A stretch of 64,000 bases of DNA from Hahella sp. HN01 (GTDB lineage: Bacteria > Pseudomonadota > Gammaproteobacteria > Pseudomonadales > Oleiphilaceae): the NCBI RefSeq assembly GCF_018986435.1, contig NZ_JAHMIN010000010.1:124001-188000 (forward strand), given 5' to 3'. A program made the translations under genes and the position numbers. Positions 27,391-36,909 of the stretch are shown here, piece by piece. A model generated the notes under the pieces. That model worked only from the letters and a program-made list of their open reading frames with translations, was not told the origin of the DNA and did not search any database. The first letter of the stretch is position 1. Each line of letters begins with the position of its first letter.

Positions 27391-28472
27391 CCGAACAAGC
27401 CATTTTAAGACAGCATGCGGAGCAACTGTTCCAGCAGGAATTGGAGGCATTGCGTGAAGTGGACAAGCGTCAGCGTCCTGCTAACTGGGCGCTGTCCCCT
27501 TGGGCGGTATGCACTTATCTGATGGGCGGCAAGCTGGATAACGGCTTTGAAGTGACGCCCAAGTACATCGGTTCGCGCAGACTGATGGAAATTGCTGTGG
27601 CGACGCTGACTACCGATCGCGCGCTACTGTTATACGGCGTGCCCGGTACGGCGAAATCCTGGGTGTCCGAGCATCTGGCGGCGGCGGTGTCGGGAGATTC
27701 CACGTTAGTCGTGCAGGGCACCGCCGGCACCAGCGAAGAGGCCATGCGTTACGGCTGGAACTACGCGCAACTGTTGGCTCACGGCCCCAGCCGGAATGCG
27801 TTGGTGGAGTCTCCGCTGATGCGCGCCATGTCTCAGGGCAAGATCTGTCGTATCGAGGAATTGACGCGGATTCCGTCCGACGTGCAGGACACGCTCATCA
27901 CAGTCCTGTCGGAAAAACACCTACCCATTGCCGAGCTCAATGACGAAGTACAGGCGGTGCGCGGCTTCAACGTTATCGCCACCGCTAATAACCGCGACCG
28001 TGGCGTCAACGAACTCTCCAGCGCCCTCAAGCGTCGCTTCAACACAGTGATTCTGCCTACGCCCGCCACCATTGAAGAAGAAGTGAGCATCGTCTCCAAA
28101 CGCGTCAGCGATATGGGGCGCGCGCTGGAGTTGCCGGTGGAGGTCAACGCTATTGCGGAAATCCAGCGCGTGGTGACCATCTTCCGCGAACTGCGTGAAG
28201 GCAAGACCCTGGATGGCAAGGAAAAATTGAAGTCCCCCAGCGCTACGCTCAGCACTGCTGAAGCCATTTCTGTCATGAACAGCGGTATGAGTCTGGCCCA
28301 TCACTTTGGCGACGGAAAGCTATCGGCTTCGGATCTCGCCTCAGGCTTGATCGGCGCCGTGGTGAAAGATCCTGTGCAGGATGCAGTGGTTTGGCGTGAG
28401 TATCTGGAAACGGTGGTGAAAGAGCGCGACGGCTGGAAAGACGTCTATCGCGCTTGTCGCGAACTGAGCTGA
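27387..28472 (+). CDS. MoxR-family AAA+ ATPase
   Basis: 361 residues. Walker A is GVPGTAKS (84-91); Walker B lies in CRIEELTR with a modified acidic pair; a sensor-1 Asn is in ATANNRDRG and the arginine-finger region is LKRRFNTVILPTP. MoxR ATPases with VWA partners remodel or activate target proteins, for example by helping insert metals or cofactors. The ATG overlaps the stop of the preceding gene by 4 bp. About 100 bp separate it from the next gene, the only real gap in the cluster apart from the 56 bp after the SWIM gene. Confidence 0.93.
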   Translation: MTEQAILRQHAEQLFQQELEALREVDKRQRPANWALSPWAVCTYLMGGKLDNGFEVTPKYIGSRRLMEIAVATLTTDRALLLYGVPGTAKSWVSEHLAAAVSGDSTLVVQGTAGTSEEAMRYGWNYAQLLAHGPSRNALVESPLMRAMSQGKICRIEELTRIPSDVQDTLITVLSEKHLPIAELNDEVQAVRGFNVIATANNRDRGVNELSSALKRRFNTVILPTPATIEEEVSIVSKRVSDMGRALELPVEVNAIAEIQRVVTIFRELREGKTLDGKEKLKSPSATLSTAEAISVMNSGMSLAHHFGDGKLSASDLASGLIGAVVKDPVQDAVVWREYLETVVKERDGWKDVYRACRELS

Positions 28473-28574
28473 AACATCCGGTCTGACGAACGCGCGCCTT
28501 AAGCAAGCGCTGCTATTTGCGGCGGAGCCATGATGGCTTGAAGGCGCGCGCCAATAAAGGGCGACAAGCGAAGC

Positions 28575-31010
28575 ATGCTTATCAACGACAAGATTTTATA
28601 CCTCGGTATCCGCCATCACGGGCCGGGCTCCACCGCCAGCATGTTGAAGGCGCTGGTGGATTTCCAGCCGGAGATTCTGCTGGTGGAGGGACCGCAGGAA
28701 GCGGAGCCATTGTTGGAGCACCTGCACAACGAGCAGTTGCAGCCACCGGTGGCGCAATTGATATACGCCGGCGATGACTACCGCGACAGCGTGTTCTATC
28801 CATTCACGGAATTTTCGCCGGAATGGCAGGCCATGCACTTTGCGCGACGCAATAATCTTCCGTTGCGTTTTATAGACCTGCCGCAAACCCACAGTCTGGC
28901 GTTGGCGCGGCAAGCTCGACAGGAAGCCGCGGCGGCTGCGGAAGCGGCCGAGCGGGAGATGGCGCAGCAACAGAGCGCAGAGGCGTTGGATGAAAGCCCT
29001 GCGAGCCAGAATGAGGCGGAAACTGATGCGCCTGCGGCGGAAGCACTGACTGACGAAAACGACGGCTCTGAACAGGACAGCGAGCCCAGTATCGATTCAT
29101 TGGCCCTCAGCGGCGATCCTCTCGACGCGTTGGCGGCGGCGGCAGGATTCTCCGACGGCGAGCGCTGGTGGGAGCATGTAGTGGAGCAGCACAGCCAGGG
29201 CGCTGAAGTGTTCGCTGCGATCGCGGACGCCATGGGAGCGTTGCGCGCAGAAGCCTCCGCACAGAAGCTTAGTGATAGGGAGGCGCGTCGCGAAGCCTGG
29301 ATGCGCTCGATGGTGCGCAAGGCAGAGAAAGAAGGCTTTCAGCGTATCGCGGTAATCTGCGGCGCCTGGCACGTCCCGGCGCTGGTGCGGAAGGTCGCCG
29401 TCAAAGACGACAACGCACTGATCAAAGGCTTGCCCAAAATCAAGCTGAGCGCCACATGGATTCCCTGGACCTACGACCGTATCAGTTACCGTAGCGGCTA
29501 CGGCGCAGGGGTGGACGCCCCAGGCTGGTATGAGCATATCTGGCGTTACGCGGTGCGGGAGGGAGAAAACGGCGCGCCTGTCCGTGACGGCATCTCGGCT
29601 TCCTGGCTGGCCCGGGCGGCGCGGGAGTTGCGCGAGCAAGGTTTTGACGTGGCGCCTTCCAGCGTCATCGAAGCGGTGCGCATGGCGGATACGCTGGCGG
29701 CGTTGCGGGAAAAGCCGCAGCCCAGCCTGGATGAAATGAATGAAACCATCCAGACCCTGTTCTGTTTCGGCGACGCCGCTCCGCTTGCGTTGTTGCAACG
29801 CAAGTTGCTGGTCGGCGACCGCATTGGAACCGTGCCGGAGAATTTACCCAAGACGCCGCTGCAGGCGGACTTGCAGGCCCAGCAGAAGTCCTTGCGCCTG
29901 AAAGTGTCCACGGTGGAGGAAGATCTTGAACTGGATCTGCGCAAAGGCAATGGCAAGCTGCGCTCCGCGTTATTTCATCGGCTTAATTTGCTGGGAGTGA
30001 AGTGGGCGCGTCTGGTCAGCGATCGCAGCGGCAAGGGCACGTTTAAAGAAATCTGGCGTCTGCAATGGCAGCCTGAGTTTGAACTCAACCTGATTGAACA
30101 GAGTCTATGGGGCAATAACATCGCCACCGCCGCCATGGGATACGCTCTGGAACAGCTGCGCAACGCCAGCAAATTAAGCGATATCACCGCCTGGGTGGAT
30201 CGACTGCTGCTGGCGGACCTGCCGGACGCCATTCAGGATGCGATTATCTTCCTGCAACAGCAGGCCGCCACGGTTAATGATGTGGACCAGCTGATGGCGG
30301 CGCTGCCGCGACTGGTGAACATCGTGCGCTACGGCGATGTGCGCGGTGCGGATACGTCGATATTGCATCATGTCATCGAAGGCTTCTGCGCCCGCATCAA
30401 TATCGGGCTGGTGTATCAATGCCGCAATGTGGATGAGGACGCCGCCAAGGCGCACGCCAAACTGATCGCGGACGTTTCGGACGCTCTCAAGCTCTATGCG
30501 GACGCAGAGCGTCTTTCTGAGTGGTGGCGAGAGCTGTCTCGCCTGGCGCGGCAAACTGAGGTGAATGGCGTGATTCTGGGGCGCTGTTATCGATTGCTGC
30601 TGGGGGCGGATCAGATCAGTGGCGAGGATGCCGCGAATGCGCTGTCCTTTGCGCTGTCTGCGGCGGAAGAGCCTGCTCACGCTGCGGCCTGGATTGAAGG
30701 GCTGCTGGAAGGTTCCGGATTGCTGTTGATTCACGACGACCGCTTGTGGACGGTGCTGGACGCCTATTTATGCGCCTTGCCGGAAGAACGCTTCATGCTG
30801 TTGCTGCCGTTGCTGCGCCGGACGTTCTCCAGCTTCGCCAATGGCGAGCGGGCGAACCTGAAACGCAAATCTCGCTCCGCCACGGCGACCGCCGCGGGGA
30901 TTATTGCTGACCCTGATTTTGACTACAGCCGGGTGAACGCCATGCTGCCTTTGCTGGAAACCCTGCTTGGCCTCGGCGCCAATAATGATACGGAGAACTC
31001 ATCCTCATGA
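28575..31010 (+). CDS. DUF5682-like protein of the MoxR-VWA cluster
   Basis: 811 residues. The N-terminus GIRHHGPGS and LLVEGPQEAEPLL, with a later ICGAWHVPALV, fit an EreA/ChaN/TIKI-like fold with conserved His and Glu residues, which is my reading of this family. Residues about 110-190 are a low-complexity Ala/Glu/Asp-rich insert (AAAAAEAAEREM), an unstructured linker. The rest is mainly helical with repeats. It shares an ATGA overlap with the VWA gene. Possibly a hydrolase activated by the ATPase; not known. Confidence 0.8.
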   Translation: MLINDKILYLGIRHHGPGSTASMLKALVDFQPEILLVEGPQEAEPLLEHLHNEQLQPPVAQLIYAGDDYRDSVFYPFTEFSPEWQAMHFARRNNLPLRFIDLPQTHSLALARQARQEAAAAAEAAEREMAQQQSAEALDESPASQNEAETDAPAAEALTDENDGSEQDSEPSIDSLALSGDPLDALAAAAGFSDGERWWEHVVEQHSQGAEVFAAIADAMGALRAEASAQKLSDREARREAWMRSMVRKAEKEGFQRIAVICGAWHVPALVRKVAVKDDNALIKGLPKIKLSATWIPWTYDRISYRSGYGAGVDAPGWYEHIWRYAVREGENGAPVRDGISASWLARAARELREQGFDVAPSSVIEAVRMADTLAALREKPQPSLDEMNETIQTLFCFGDAAPLALLQRKLLVGDRIGTVPENLPKTPLQADLQAQQKSLRLKVSTVEEDLELDLRKGNGKLRSALFHRLNLLGVKWARLVSDRSGKGTFKEIWRLQWQPEFELNLIEQSLWGNNIATAAMGYALEQLRNASKLSDITAWVDRLLLADLPDAIQDAIIFLQQQAATVNDVDQLMAALPRLVNIVRYGDVRGADTSILHHVIEGFCARINIGLVYQCRNVDEDAAKAHAKLIADVSDALKLYADAERLSEWWRELSRLARQTEVNGVILGRCYRLLLGADQISGEDAANALSFALSAAEEPAHAAAWIEGLLEGSGLLLIHDDRLWTVLDAYLCALPEERFMLLLPLLRRTFSSFANGERANLKRKSRSATATAAGIIADPDFDYSRVNAMLPLLETLLGLGANNDTENSSS

Positions 31011-32158
31011 CTCTGCTTTCCGAACGAGAAAGACGCTGGCGGCTGTTGCTCGGCGGCGATAATCAGGACAACGCGTCGATGAGCGCCGAGGATATGCAGC
31101 TGGACCAGATTCTCAACGCACTGTATGGCTCTGACGACGAGCGTGGCGCGGATTTATCCTCATCCGCGCCAAAGGTGGCGCGTTGGCTGGGAGATATTCG
31201 CGAGCGTTTCCCCAGCTCCGTCGTGCGGGTGATGCAGAAAGACGCTTTCGAACGTCTGAATCTGGAGCGCATGTTGCTGGAGCCGGAGATGCTGGAAGCG
31301 GTGCAGCCGGATATCCATCTGGTGGCCAATCTGATGTCGCTAGGTCATCTGATTCCGGAGCGCTCCAAGGAGACTGCGCGACAAGTAGTGCGCAAGATTG
31401 TCGAAGAGTTGATGCGCAAGTTGCAGAGCAACACCGAGCAGGCCATTCGCGGCAGCCTTAATCGCGCCATGCGCAAGCAGCGCCCGCGTCATGCGGATAT
31501 CGACTGGGCGCGCACCATTCGGGCGAACCTCAAGCACTATCAGCCGGAATATCGCACCATCGTGCCGGAGCGTTTGATCGGATACGGGCGTAAGCAACCG
31601 AGCGCGCTCAAGGAAGTGATGCTGTGTGTGGACCAGTCCGGCTCCATGGCGTCGAGTGTGATCTACGCCAGTATTTTTGCGGCGGTGATGGCGTCCATTC
31701 CTGCATTGAAAACCCGGCTGGTGGTGTTCGACACCGCCGTGGTGGATCTGACGGAAAAACTGCAGGATCCGGTGGATGTTTTATTCGGCGTGCAACTGGG
31801 CGGCGGCACGGATATCAACAAAGCCGTCACCTATTGCCAGCAGCAAATCACCAAGCCGCAGGACACCTCGTTCATTCTGATCACGGATCTGTATGAAGGC
31901 GGCGACCAGAAGCAACTGGTGCAGCGCGTGGCGGAGCTGAAACACGCCGGCGTTAACGTCATCACTTTGCTGGCGCTGAATGATGACGGCGCGCCGTACT
32001 TTGATAAACGTCTGGCGCAACAGTTCGCCAGTCTGGATGTCCCCACCTTCGCCTGCACGCCGGACCAGTTCCCGGACCTGATGGCGGTGGCCTTGGGCGA
32101 CGGCTCGGTCGCGGACTGGACCGCGAGTCAGGATATTGTAATGGAGCGGCAAGGGTAG
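31007..32158 (+). CDS. VWA-domain protein (CoxE-like) of the MoxR-VWA cluster
   Basis: 383 residues. An N-terminal helical region of about 190 residues precedes a von Willebrand A domain with the MIDAS metal site DQSGS starting at Asp209 and later Thr/Asp ligands in GGGTDINKA and LITDLYEGG. VWA proteins of this kind act as adaptors between a MoxR ATPase and its target. Its ATG overlaps the stop of the DUF5682-like gene. It ends the cluster; no clear terminator follows. Confidence 0.92.
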   Translation: MTLLSERERRWRLLLGGDNQDNASMSAEDMQLDQILNALYGSDDERGADLSSSAPKVARWLGDIRERFPSSVVRVMQKDAFERLNLERMLLEPEMLEAVQPDIHLVANLMSLGHLIPERSKETARQVVRKIVEELMRKLQSNTEQAIRGSLNRAMRKQRPRHADIDWARTIRANLKHYQPEYRTIVPERLIGYGRKQPSALKEVMLCVDQSGSMASSVIYASIFAAVMASIPALKTRLVVFDTAVVDLTEKLQDPVDVLFGVQLGGGTDINKAVTYCQQQITKPQDTSFILITDLYEGGDQKQLVQRVAELKHAGVNVITLLALNDDGAPYFDKRLAQQFASLDVPTFACTPDQFPDLMAVALGDGSVADWTASQDIVMERQG

Positions 32159-32225
32159 CGCGCCCCTGCCGTGCGCTGCGCTCATCCAGTTCTGATCACC
32201 GCGATCATCTGCTGTCGTCTCAGGT

Positions 32226-32254
32226 CAATAACCTCGGCGTGAAACATCTATAAT
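32226..32254 (+). promoter_or_regulatory. candidate promoter for the fatty acid hydroxylase-family gene
   Basis: Perfect TATAAT at 32249-32254, about 75 bp before the ATG at 32328; the -35 region (caataa/tcaata) is a weak match. Confidence 0.3.
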
Positions 32255-32327
32255 CAAACTGTCTCCGCAACAGAAAATGTCCACACTGGCGCAGGCCGGT
32301 TATGTATGGACTTAACGGAGTGTTCGG

Positions 32328-33227
32328 ATGCAGTTTGAACTTCAATACTTATTACTTGCGTTAGCGCCTGTATTTCTCGGTTTTATTGCCTGGGAGGCGT
32401 GGTATCTCAACGGACGAGGGGAGCAGTTTCCGTCTGCGCGGTACACTTGGCCGGATACGCTCAGCAACGCAGCATTGGCGTTAATGCATGAGGGGGCTGA
32501 GGCGGTGGCCGCCATCGTGCTGATTTATGTGTACGATGCGGTTTTCGCGATACGCCTGTTTGACATCCCCGCTACCTGGTGGAGTTTCATCCTGTTGTTT
32601 GTGCTGCAGGATTTTTGTTACTACTGGTTTCACAGAGGAAGCCATCGCATTCGCTGGATGTGGGCGTCCCATGTCGTGCACCATTCTTCCGAGTCCCTGA
32701 ACCTCTCCACTGCGTTCCGGCAGAGCCTGACTTATCCTGTTTCCGGTATGTGGCTGTTCTGGCTGCCAGTTATATTGGTCGGATTTACGCCACAGCAAGC
32801 CGTAACAATGGTGATGCTGAGCCTAGCGTTTCAGTTCTTTATTCATACCCAGGTGGTGAAGCGGCTCGGCTGGCTGGAGGCTGTTTTTAACACCCCCTCC
32901 CATCATCGCGTGCACCATGCGCGTAATCCGGAATACATCGACAAGAACTTCGCCGGCATTCTGATTATCTGGGACAAAATGTTCGGCACCTTTGTTGCGG
33001 AAAGGGAAGAGTCGCCTTGTGAATATGGCGTGGTAAAACAGGTGCGCAGCCACAATCCGCTCTTTCTGACCTTTCATGAGTGGCGGGACATGTGGCGTGA
33101 CGCCCGGGCTCCCGGGCTCACTCTGGGGGGCAGATTAAGGGCGTTATTTGGTCCTCCCGAGTCGGCGCCGTCTGAGACGCTGCCTCAGGCACAGACCAAG
33201 ACGCCGCTGAATGCGACCTCCACCTGA
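32328..33227 (+). CDS. sterol desaturase / fatty acid hydroxylase-family membrane protein
   Basis: 299 residues with four or five membrane helices and the di-iron histidine boxes of the superfamily: HRGSH, HVVHH, HTQVV-type and HHRVHH. Such enzymes hydroxylate or desaturate lipids using oxygen at a membrane-bound di-iron site. The substrate (fatty acyl chain, sterol, hopanoid or carotenoid) cannot be chosen from sequence. GGAG lies 7 bp before the ATG. It appears to be a single gene, with polyphosphate:AMP phosphotransferase downstream by 106 bp. Confidence 0.92.
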   Translation: MQFELQYLLLALAPVFLGFIAWEAWYLNGRGEQFPSARYTWPDTLSNAALALMHEGAEAVAAIVLIYVYDAVFAIRLFDIPATWWSFILLFVLQDFCYYWFHRGSHRIRWMWASHVVHHSSESLNLSTAFRQSLTYPVSGMWLFWLPVILVGFTPQQAVTMVMLSLAFQFFIHTQVVKRLGWLEAVFNTPSHHRVHHARNPEYIDKNFAGILIIWDKMFGTFVAEREESPCEYGVVKQVRSHNPLFLTFHEWRDMWRDARAPGLTLGGRLRALFGPPESAPSETLPQAQTKTPLNATST

Positions 33228-33333
33228 ATGCAGACTTTTTCGACTCCCTGTCCCTGAATCCACTATAGTTAAAGGACACATAGGCGACGGCCGCTATGCG
33301 CCGTAAAGGGTATGGGAATCAGAGGGTTGTAGC

Positions 33334-34833
33334 ATGTTTGAAGCAGTGGAGCTGGGGCGTAAGCTGGACAAGAAGGACTACAAGAAGCAGGCGGCTTATT
33401 ACAGGGACAAGCTGTTGTTCGCGCAGTTCGCCTTGGTCAATGCGGGCGTGCCTGTGTATATCTTGCTGGAAGGCGTCGACAACACATGCAAAGGCGAAGT
33501 CGTCAACCTGCTGAATCAATGGCTGGATACACGGGGGCTGGAAGTCACCGGTTTTGGTCCCAAGACGGATGAAGAGGCGGAGCGGCCCCGTTTCTGGCGT
33601 TATTGGCGCACCTTTCCCGCCCGTGGGCGCTTTGGCCTGTTCTATGGCTCATGGTATACCGGGGAGTTGATCAAACGCTCTCTTGAAAAGCAGAGCAAGG
33701 TCGACTTCGACAGCCATATGCTGCGCATCAATCGTCTTGAAAGTATGCTGGCTCAAGACGGCGCGCTGATTCTGAAGTTCTGGCTGCACACCTCCAAGGC
33801 GTATCAGAAGCGCAAGTTTAAAGAGCTGAAAAAGGACAAACACGGCCGCTGGCAGGTGTCGGAACTGGACGAGGCGTTGCACGAACGGTATTCCGATTAC
33901 ATCAAGGCCGCCGAGCGCGCGGTGCGCCTGACCGACCAGCCTGAAACCCCATGGATCGTGGTGGAGTCCGAGGATGACTACTTCCGCAATATCATGGTGG
34001 CGAAAACGATTCTGCAGGCGTTGGAAAAGCGGTTGGCTGAGGAGCAGGAAGAGGTCGAAACGATCAAGGTCGCCTCCGGCAAAAAACCTCCCGGCGACTT
34101 TCCGACAGAAACCGTGCTGAACCAGATTGATCTTTCCGTAGACCTGTCGCGGGAGGAATACGAAGAGCGACTGGCGCTGGCGCAGACGCGGTTGAACAGT
34201 CTGAGTTGGCGCGCCTATCACCAGGGCGTCTCTACCGTCTTGTTGTTCGAAGGTTGGGACGCGGCGGGGAAGGGTGGCGCTATCCGGCGTATTATGGAGG
34301 CGGTCGATGCGCGCATCGCCAGAGTTATATCCATCGCCGCGCCGACGGATGAGGAGAAAGCGCATCATTACTTGTGGCGTTTCTGGCGACATGTGCCGCG
34401 GGCGGGGCGCGCCACTATCTATGATCGTAGCTGGTATGGACGGGTGCTGGTCGAGCGTGTGGAAGGATTCGCCAGCGTAGACGAATGGCGTCGCGCTTAT
34501 TCAGAGATTAATGATTTTGAAGAGCAGCTTTGCGATCACGGTAATGTGCTGCTGAAGTTCTGGCTGCATATCGATCAGGAAGAACAGCTAAGACGTTTTG
34601 AAGAGCGTAAGGCAACGCCTCGTAAGCGCTACAAAATCACGGATGAGGACTGGCGCAACAGAGAAAAATGGCCCGCTTATGAACAGGCGGCCCACGAGAT
34701 GATCATGCGCACCAGTACGGACTATGCGCCCTGGACGCTGGTTCCCGCCAACAGCAAACGACATGCCCGAGTAACGGTGCTTGAGACGTTGTGCGACAGG
34801 TTGGAGAAAGCGTTGCAGGAAAAGCGCGGGTAG
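33334..34833 (+). CDS. pap: polyphosphate:AMP phosphotransferase (two PPK2 domains)
   Basis: 499 residues made of two fused PPK2 domains, the class II PAP arrangement. The first copy (about 1-240) has a degenerate P-loop, GVDNTCKGE; the second (about 270-495) has an intact GWDAAGKGG P-loop and the TPRKRYKITDEDWRNR region. The enzyme uses polyphosphate to phosphorylate AMP to ADP, linking polyphosphate stores to adenylate charge. The first domain is expected to be structural or regulatory, as in the family. AGAGGG precedes the ATG; a hairpin follows the stop. Confidence 0.95.
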   Translation: MFEAVELGRKLDKKDYKKQAAYYRDKLLFAQFALVNAGVPVYILLEGVDNTCKGEVVNLLNQWLDTRGLEVTGFGPKTDEEAERPRFWRYWRTFPARGRFGLFYGSWYTGELIKRSLEKQSKVDFDSHMLRINRLESMLAQDGALILKFWLHTSKAYQKRKFKELKKDKHGRWQVSELDEALHERYSDYIKAAERAVRLTDQPETPWIVVESEDDYFRNIMVAKTILQALEKRLAEEQEEVETIKVASGKKPPGDFPTETVLNQIDLSVDLSREEYEERLALAQTRLNSLSWRAYHQGVSTVLLFEGWDAAGKGGAIRRIMEAVDARIARVISIAAPTDEEKAHHYLWRFWRHVPRAGRATIYDRSWYGRVLVERVEGFASVDEWRRAYSEINDFEEQLCDHGNVLLKFWLHIDQEEQLRRFEERKATPRKRYKITDEDWRNREKWPAYEQAAHEMIMRTSTDYAPWTLVPANSKRHARVTVLETLCDRLEKALQEKRG

Positions 34834-34834
34834 C

Positions 34835-34853
34835 CAGGGCGGTCTGCGCCCTG
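34835..34853. terminator. hairpin terminator after pap
   Basis: Perfect 7-bp stem CAGGGCG / CGCCCTG with a 5-nt loop, starting 2 bp after the pap stop. No long T-run follows, only ACTCCTTC. It sits between convergent genes. Confidence 0.6.
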
Positions 34854-34880
34854 ACTCCTTCGGTGGTGGTTCATTTCTAA

Positions 34881-35786
34881 CTAGATCGCTGGCGCTGGAG
34901 CGCTGGCTTCACGCTGAAACGTCGGCTCCGCGTCCCGCAGGAAGTCGGCGATGAGAGGGCAAACCTCCGCGCCCTTGTCCTCGGGCAGAAAATGGCCCGC
35001 GTCATCGAAAGTCACCGCAGTGTGATGGTTGAGCAACTGCATCCAGGTGCGCAACTCTCTCTCCTGAAAGGCGAAGTCTTTCATCCCCCACAATAACAAC
35101 GCAGGAATGTCGGCGATGTTGGCGCGCTTTTCCCAGAGCTCTTCCAGCCACTCGTCCGCTTTGATGATCTGCTTGGGAAACACCCAGCAGCCTTTGCGCT
35201 CCGCAGGGTTTTTCAGCGGCTCCGAATAGTGTTTGTAGACATCTGCGCTCAGCTTTTTCTGCACTGCCTGCTTGAGCAATACGCTGACGAAAACATTGAA
35301 GCGTTTGATCATGAAGCGTCCGAGCAGTCCCCCCATCAAGGCGCTGAAGGTCTCATATTTAACATCGCCGTGCGCGGACCACATCCAGGTGTTCATAATC
35401 ACCAGCCGGCGCACGTTATGAGGGTTGTTCAGAGCGTAGGAAAGACCGATAGGGCCACCCCAGTCCTGCACCACCAGCGTGACGTCCTGCAGGTCCAGTT
35501 GCCTGATCAGAGTCTCCAGATTCCTGGCGTGATCTTGCGGCAGATAGGACCAGTTGCGTGGCTTGTCGGAGAGGCCGAAGCCGAGATGATCCGGGACAAT
35601 ACAGCGATATTGTCCAGACAGACCTTTGATCATGTTGCGATACAGAAAGGACCACGTGGGATTGCCATGCAGCATGACAATAGGCTTGCCCTGACCTTCG
35701 TCGACGTAATGCATGCGTCCGGGTCCGAGCTCAATATAGTGCGATGTGAAAGGGTATTCCTCTCTATTTATCCATTGATCGTCCAT
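34881..35786 (-). CDS. haloalkane dehalogenase-family alpha/beta hydrolase (HLD-III / OleB-like)
   Basis: 301 residues. The opening HGNPTWSF gives the halide-stabilising Asn42; the nucleophile Asp108 is followed by Trp109 (QDWGGP); the acid is Asp after strand 7 (GMKDF) and the base is in DAGHFLPED. This D-H-D plus N-W set is that of subfamily III. OleB, a beta-lactone decarboxylase, has the same set, so the enzyme could act on either halide or beta-lactone substrates; no oleA, oleC or oleD is next to it. No signal peptide. Convergent with pap. Confidence 0.87.
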   Translation of the reverse strand: MDDQWINREEYPFTSHYIELGPGRMHYVDEGQGKPIVMLHGNPTWSFLYRNMIKGLSGQYRCIVPDHLGFGLSDKPRNWSYLPQDHARNLETLIRQLDLQDVTLVVQDWGGPIGLSYALNNPHNVRRLVIMNTWMWSAHGDVKYETFSALMGGLLGRFMIKRFNVFVSVLLKQAVQKKLSADVYKHYSEPLKNPAERKGCWVFPKQIIKADEWLEELWEKRANIADIPALLLWGMKDFAFQERELRTWMQLLNHHTAVTFDDAGHFLPEDKGAEVCPLIADFLRDAEPTFQREASAPAPAI

Positions 35787-36056
35787 GGCGGCTCCATTTT
35801 TAGGATTTTAGCCTGATTAAAGGAGTAATCTTCTTGAAAGCTATAGGATTAATAGTTATACGTACGGCGCTTACCCATCAGGCGAACAACTGCGCGCTTC
35901 ACGGAAGTTCCTTATCGCCGGGAAATCTGTCGGAATGATGGAAAGCCTTCTTACTTTAAATGAGACAGATGCTTGCGACCAGAGGAAAATTGCCGGGAAG
36001 GCGATGGCGCGGCGGGTGAGCCGCGGGCTGTACGCATCAATCTTGTGCGGTGATAT

Positions 36057-36497
36057 ATGATAGAGCGGAGTTTGGAAATAAAGGCGTCTACCGAGATGTT
36101 GTTTGACCTCAGTCAGGATTACAGTAAACGCTTGGCGTGGGACTCGTTTCCAGAATCTTATCGCTTTTTAAATGGGACACAGCCTGCAAAGGGATTGCAG
36201 CTTGAAATCGTTGCGAAAAACGGTTTCACCATGACCGTAGAGTATGTCTCTTATAAACGCCCATCCGTTGTCGCGATAAAAATGGTGCGCGGCCCCTGGG
36301 CGTTTGCAAAGTTCGCCGGCTCCTGGACATTCCAGCAAATATCCCCCGACAGCAGTAAAGTGACCTTTAAATATAACATCATTGGCGCCCCATCATGGCT
36401 GCGTTATATCGTGACGCCAGTGATTAACTTTGTATTTGGTCGTAGCGCTGAACGTAGACTGTCTGCGCTTAAACATTATGCTGAAGCTATTCAGTAA
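36057..36497 (+). CDS. SRPBCC (START-like) family protein
   Basis: 146 residues with the SRPBCC/polyketide-cyclase pattern: an N-terminal SLEIKASTEMLFDLSQDYSKRLAWD, a central beta sheet, and a long C-terminal helix (RLSALKHYAEAIQ). Such domains bind hydrophobic ligands; no ligand can be given. A short ribosome site is present. It leads a run of small genes (36057-38306) that is more AT-rich than the rest of the window. Confidence 0.8.
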   Translation: MIERSLEIKASTEMLFDLSQDYSKRLAWDSFPESYRFLNGTQPAKGLQLEIVAKNGFTMTVEYVSYKRPSVVAIKMVRGPWAFAKFAGSWTFQQISPDSSKVTFKYNIIGAPSWLRYIVTPVINFVFGRSAERRLSALKHYAEAIQ

Positions 36498-36531
36498 TAA
36501 TTCAAACAGGTTGATCTACCAAAGGACTAAT

Positions 36532-36891
36532 ATGTTAAGCAGTTTTTTTAAGCGCCGTGCACTGAATAAATACTTGCGAGTGCTGCCGTCCGTATTGCGT
36601 AAGGATTATGGCGGCGGTCCTCAATATACAGTTGGACAGATTACGACAGCGATTTCCAAATACGGCTTGTCAGGCAAGTATATTCATTACGCCGTCGCGT
36701 TGTTTGCCGTTCAGGAAAATATTGAGGTTATTTTCACTGAGCACTTTCCAGAACAGGAATACGAGAGAGTCCGCAAAGAGTTGGCGGACAAGTTTTTCGC
36801 TGGGGATATAGATTTCAAGGTGAATATCAGAGGGTTCTCTCCAACTGGGAATGCTCCAGGAGGAACGCCAACCTGTGGCGGATCGGATTAA
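36532..36891 (+). CDS. small hypothetical protein, 119 aa
   Basis: The open frame extends back to 36430, but I take the ATG at 36532, 7 bp after AAAGGA and 34 bp after the SRPBCC stop. The protein is basic at the start (MLSSFFKRRALNKYLRV) and acidic in the middle, without signal peptide. It ends in a Gly/Thr-rich tail with one Cys. No family recognised. Same strand and close spacing to the genes on both sides suggest co-transcription. Confidence 0.6.
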   Translation: MLSSFFKRRALNKYLRVLPSVLRKDYGGGPQYTVGQITTAISKYGLSGKYIHYAVALFAVQENIEVIFTEHFPEQEYERVRKELADKFFAGDIDFKVNIRGFSPTGNAPGGTPTCGGSD

Positions 36892-36909
36892 AAGCGTACG
36901 GGAAGTTTA

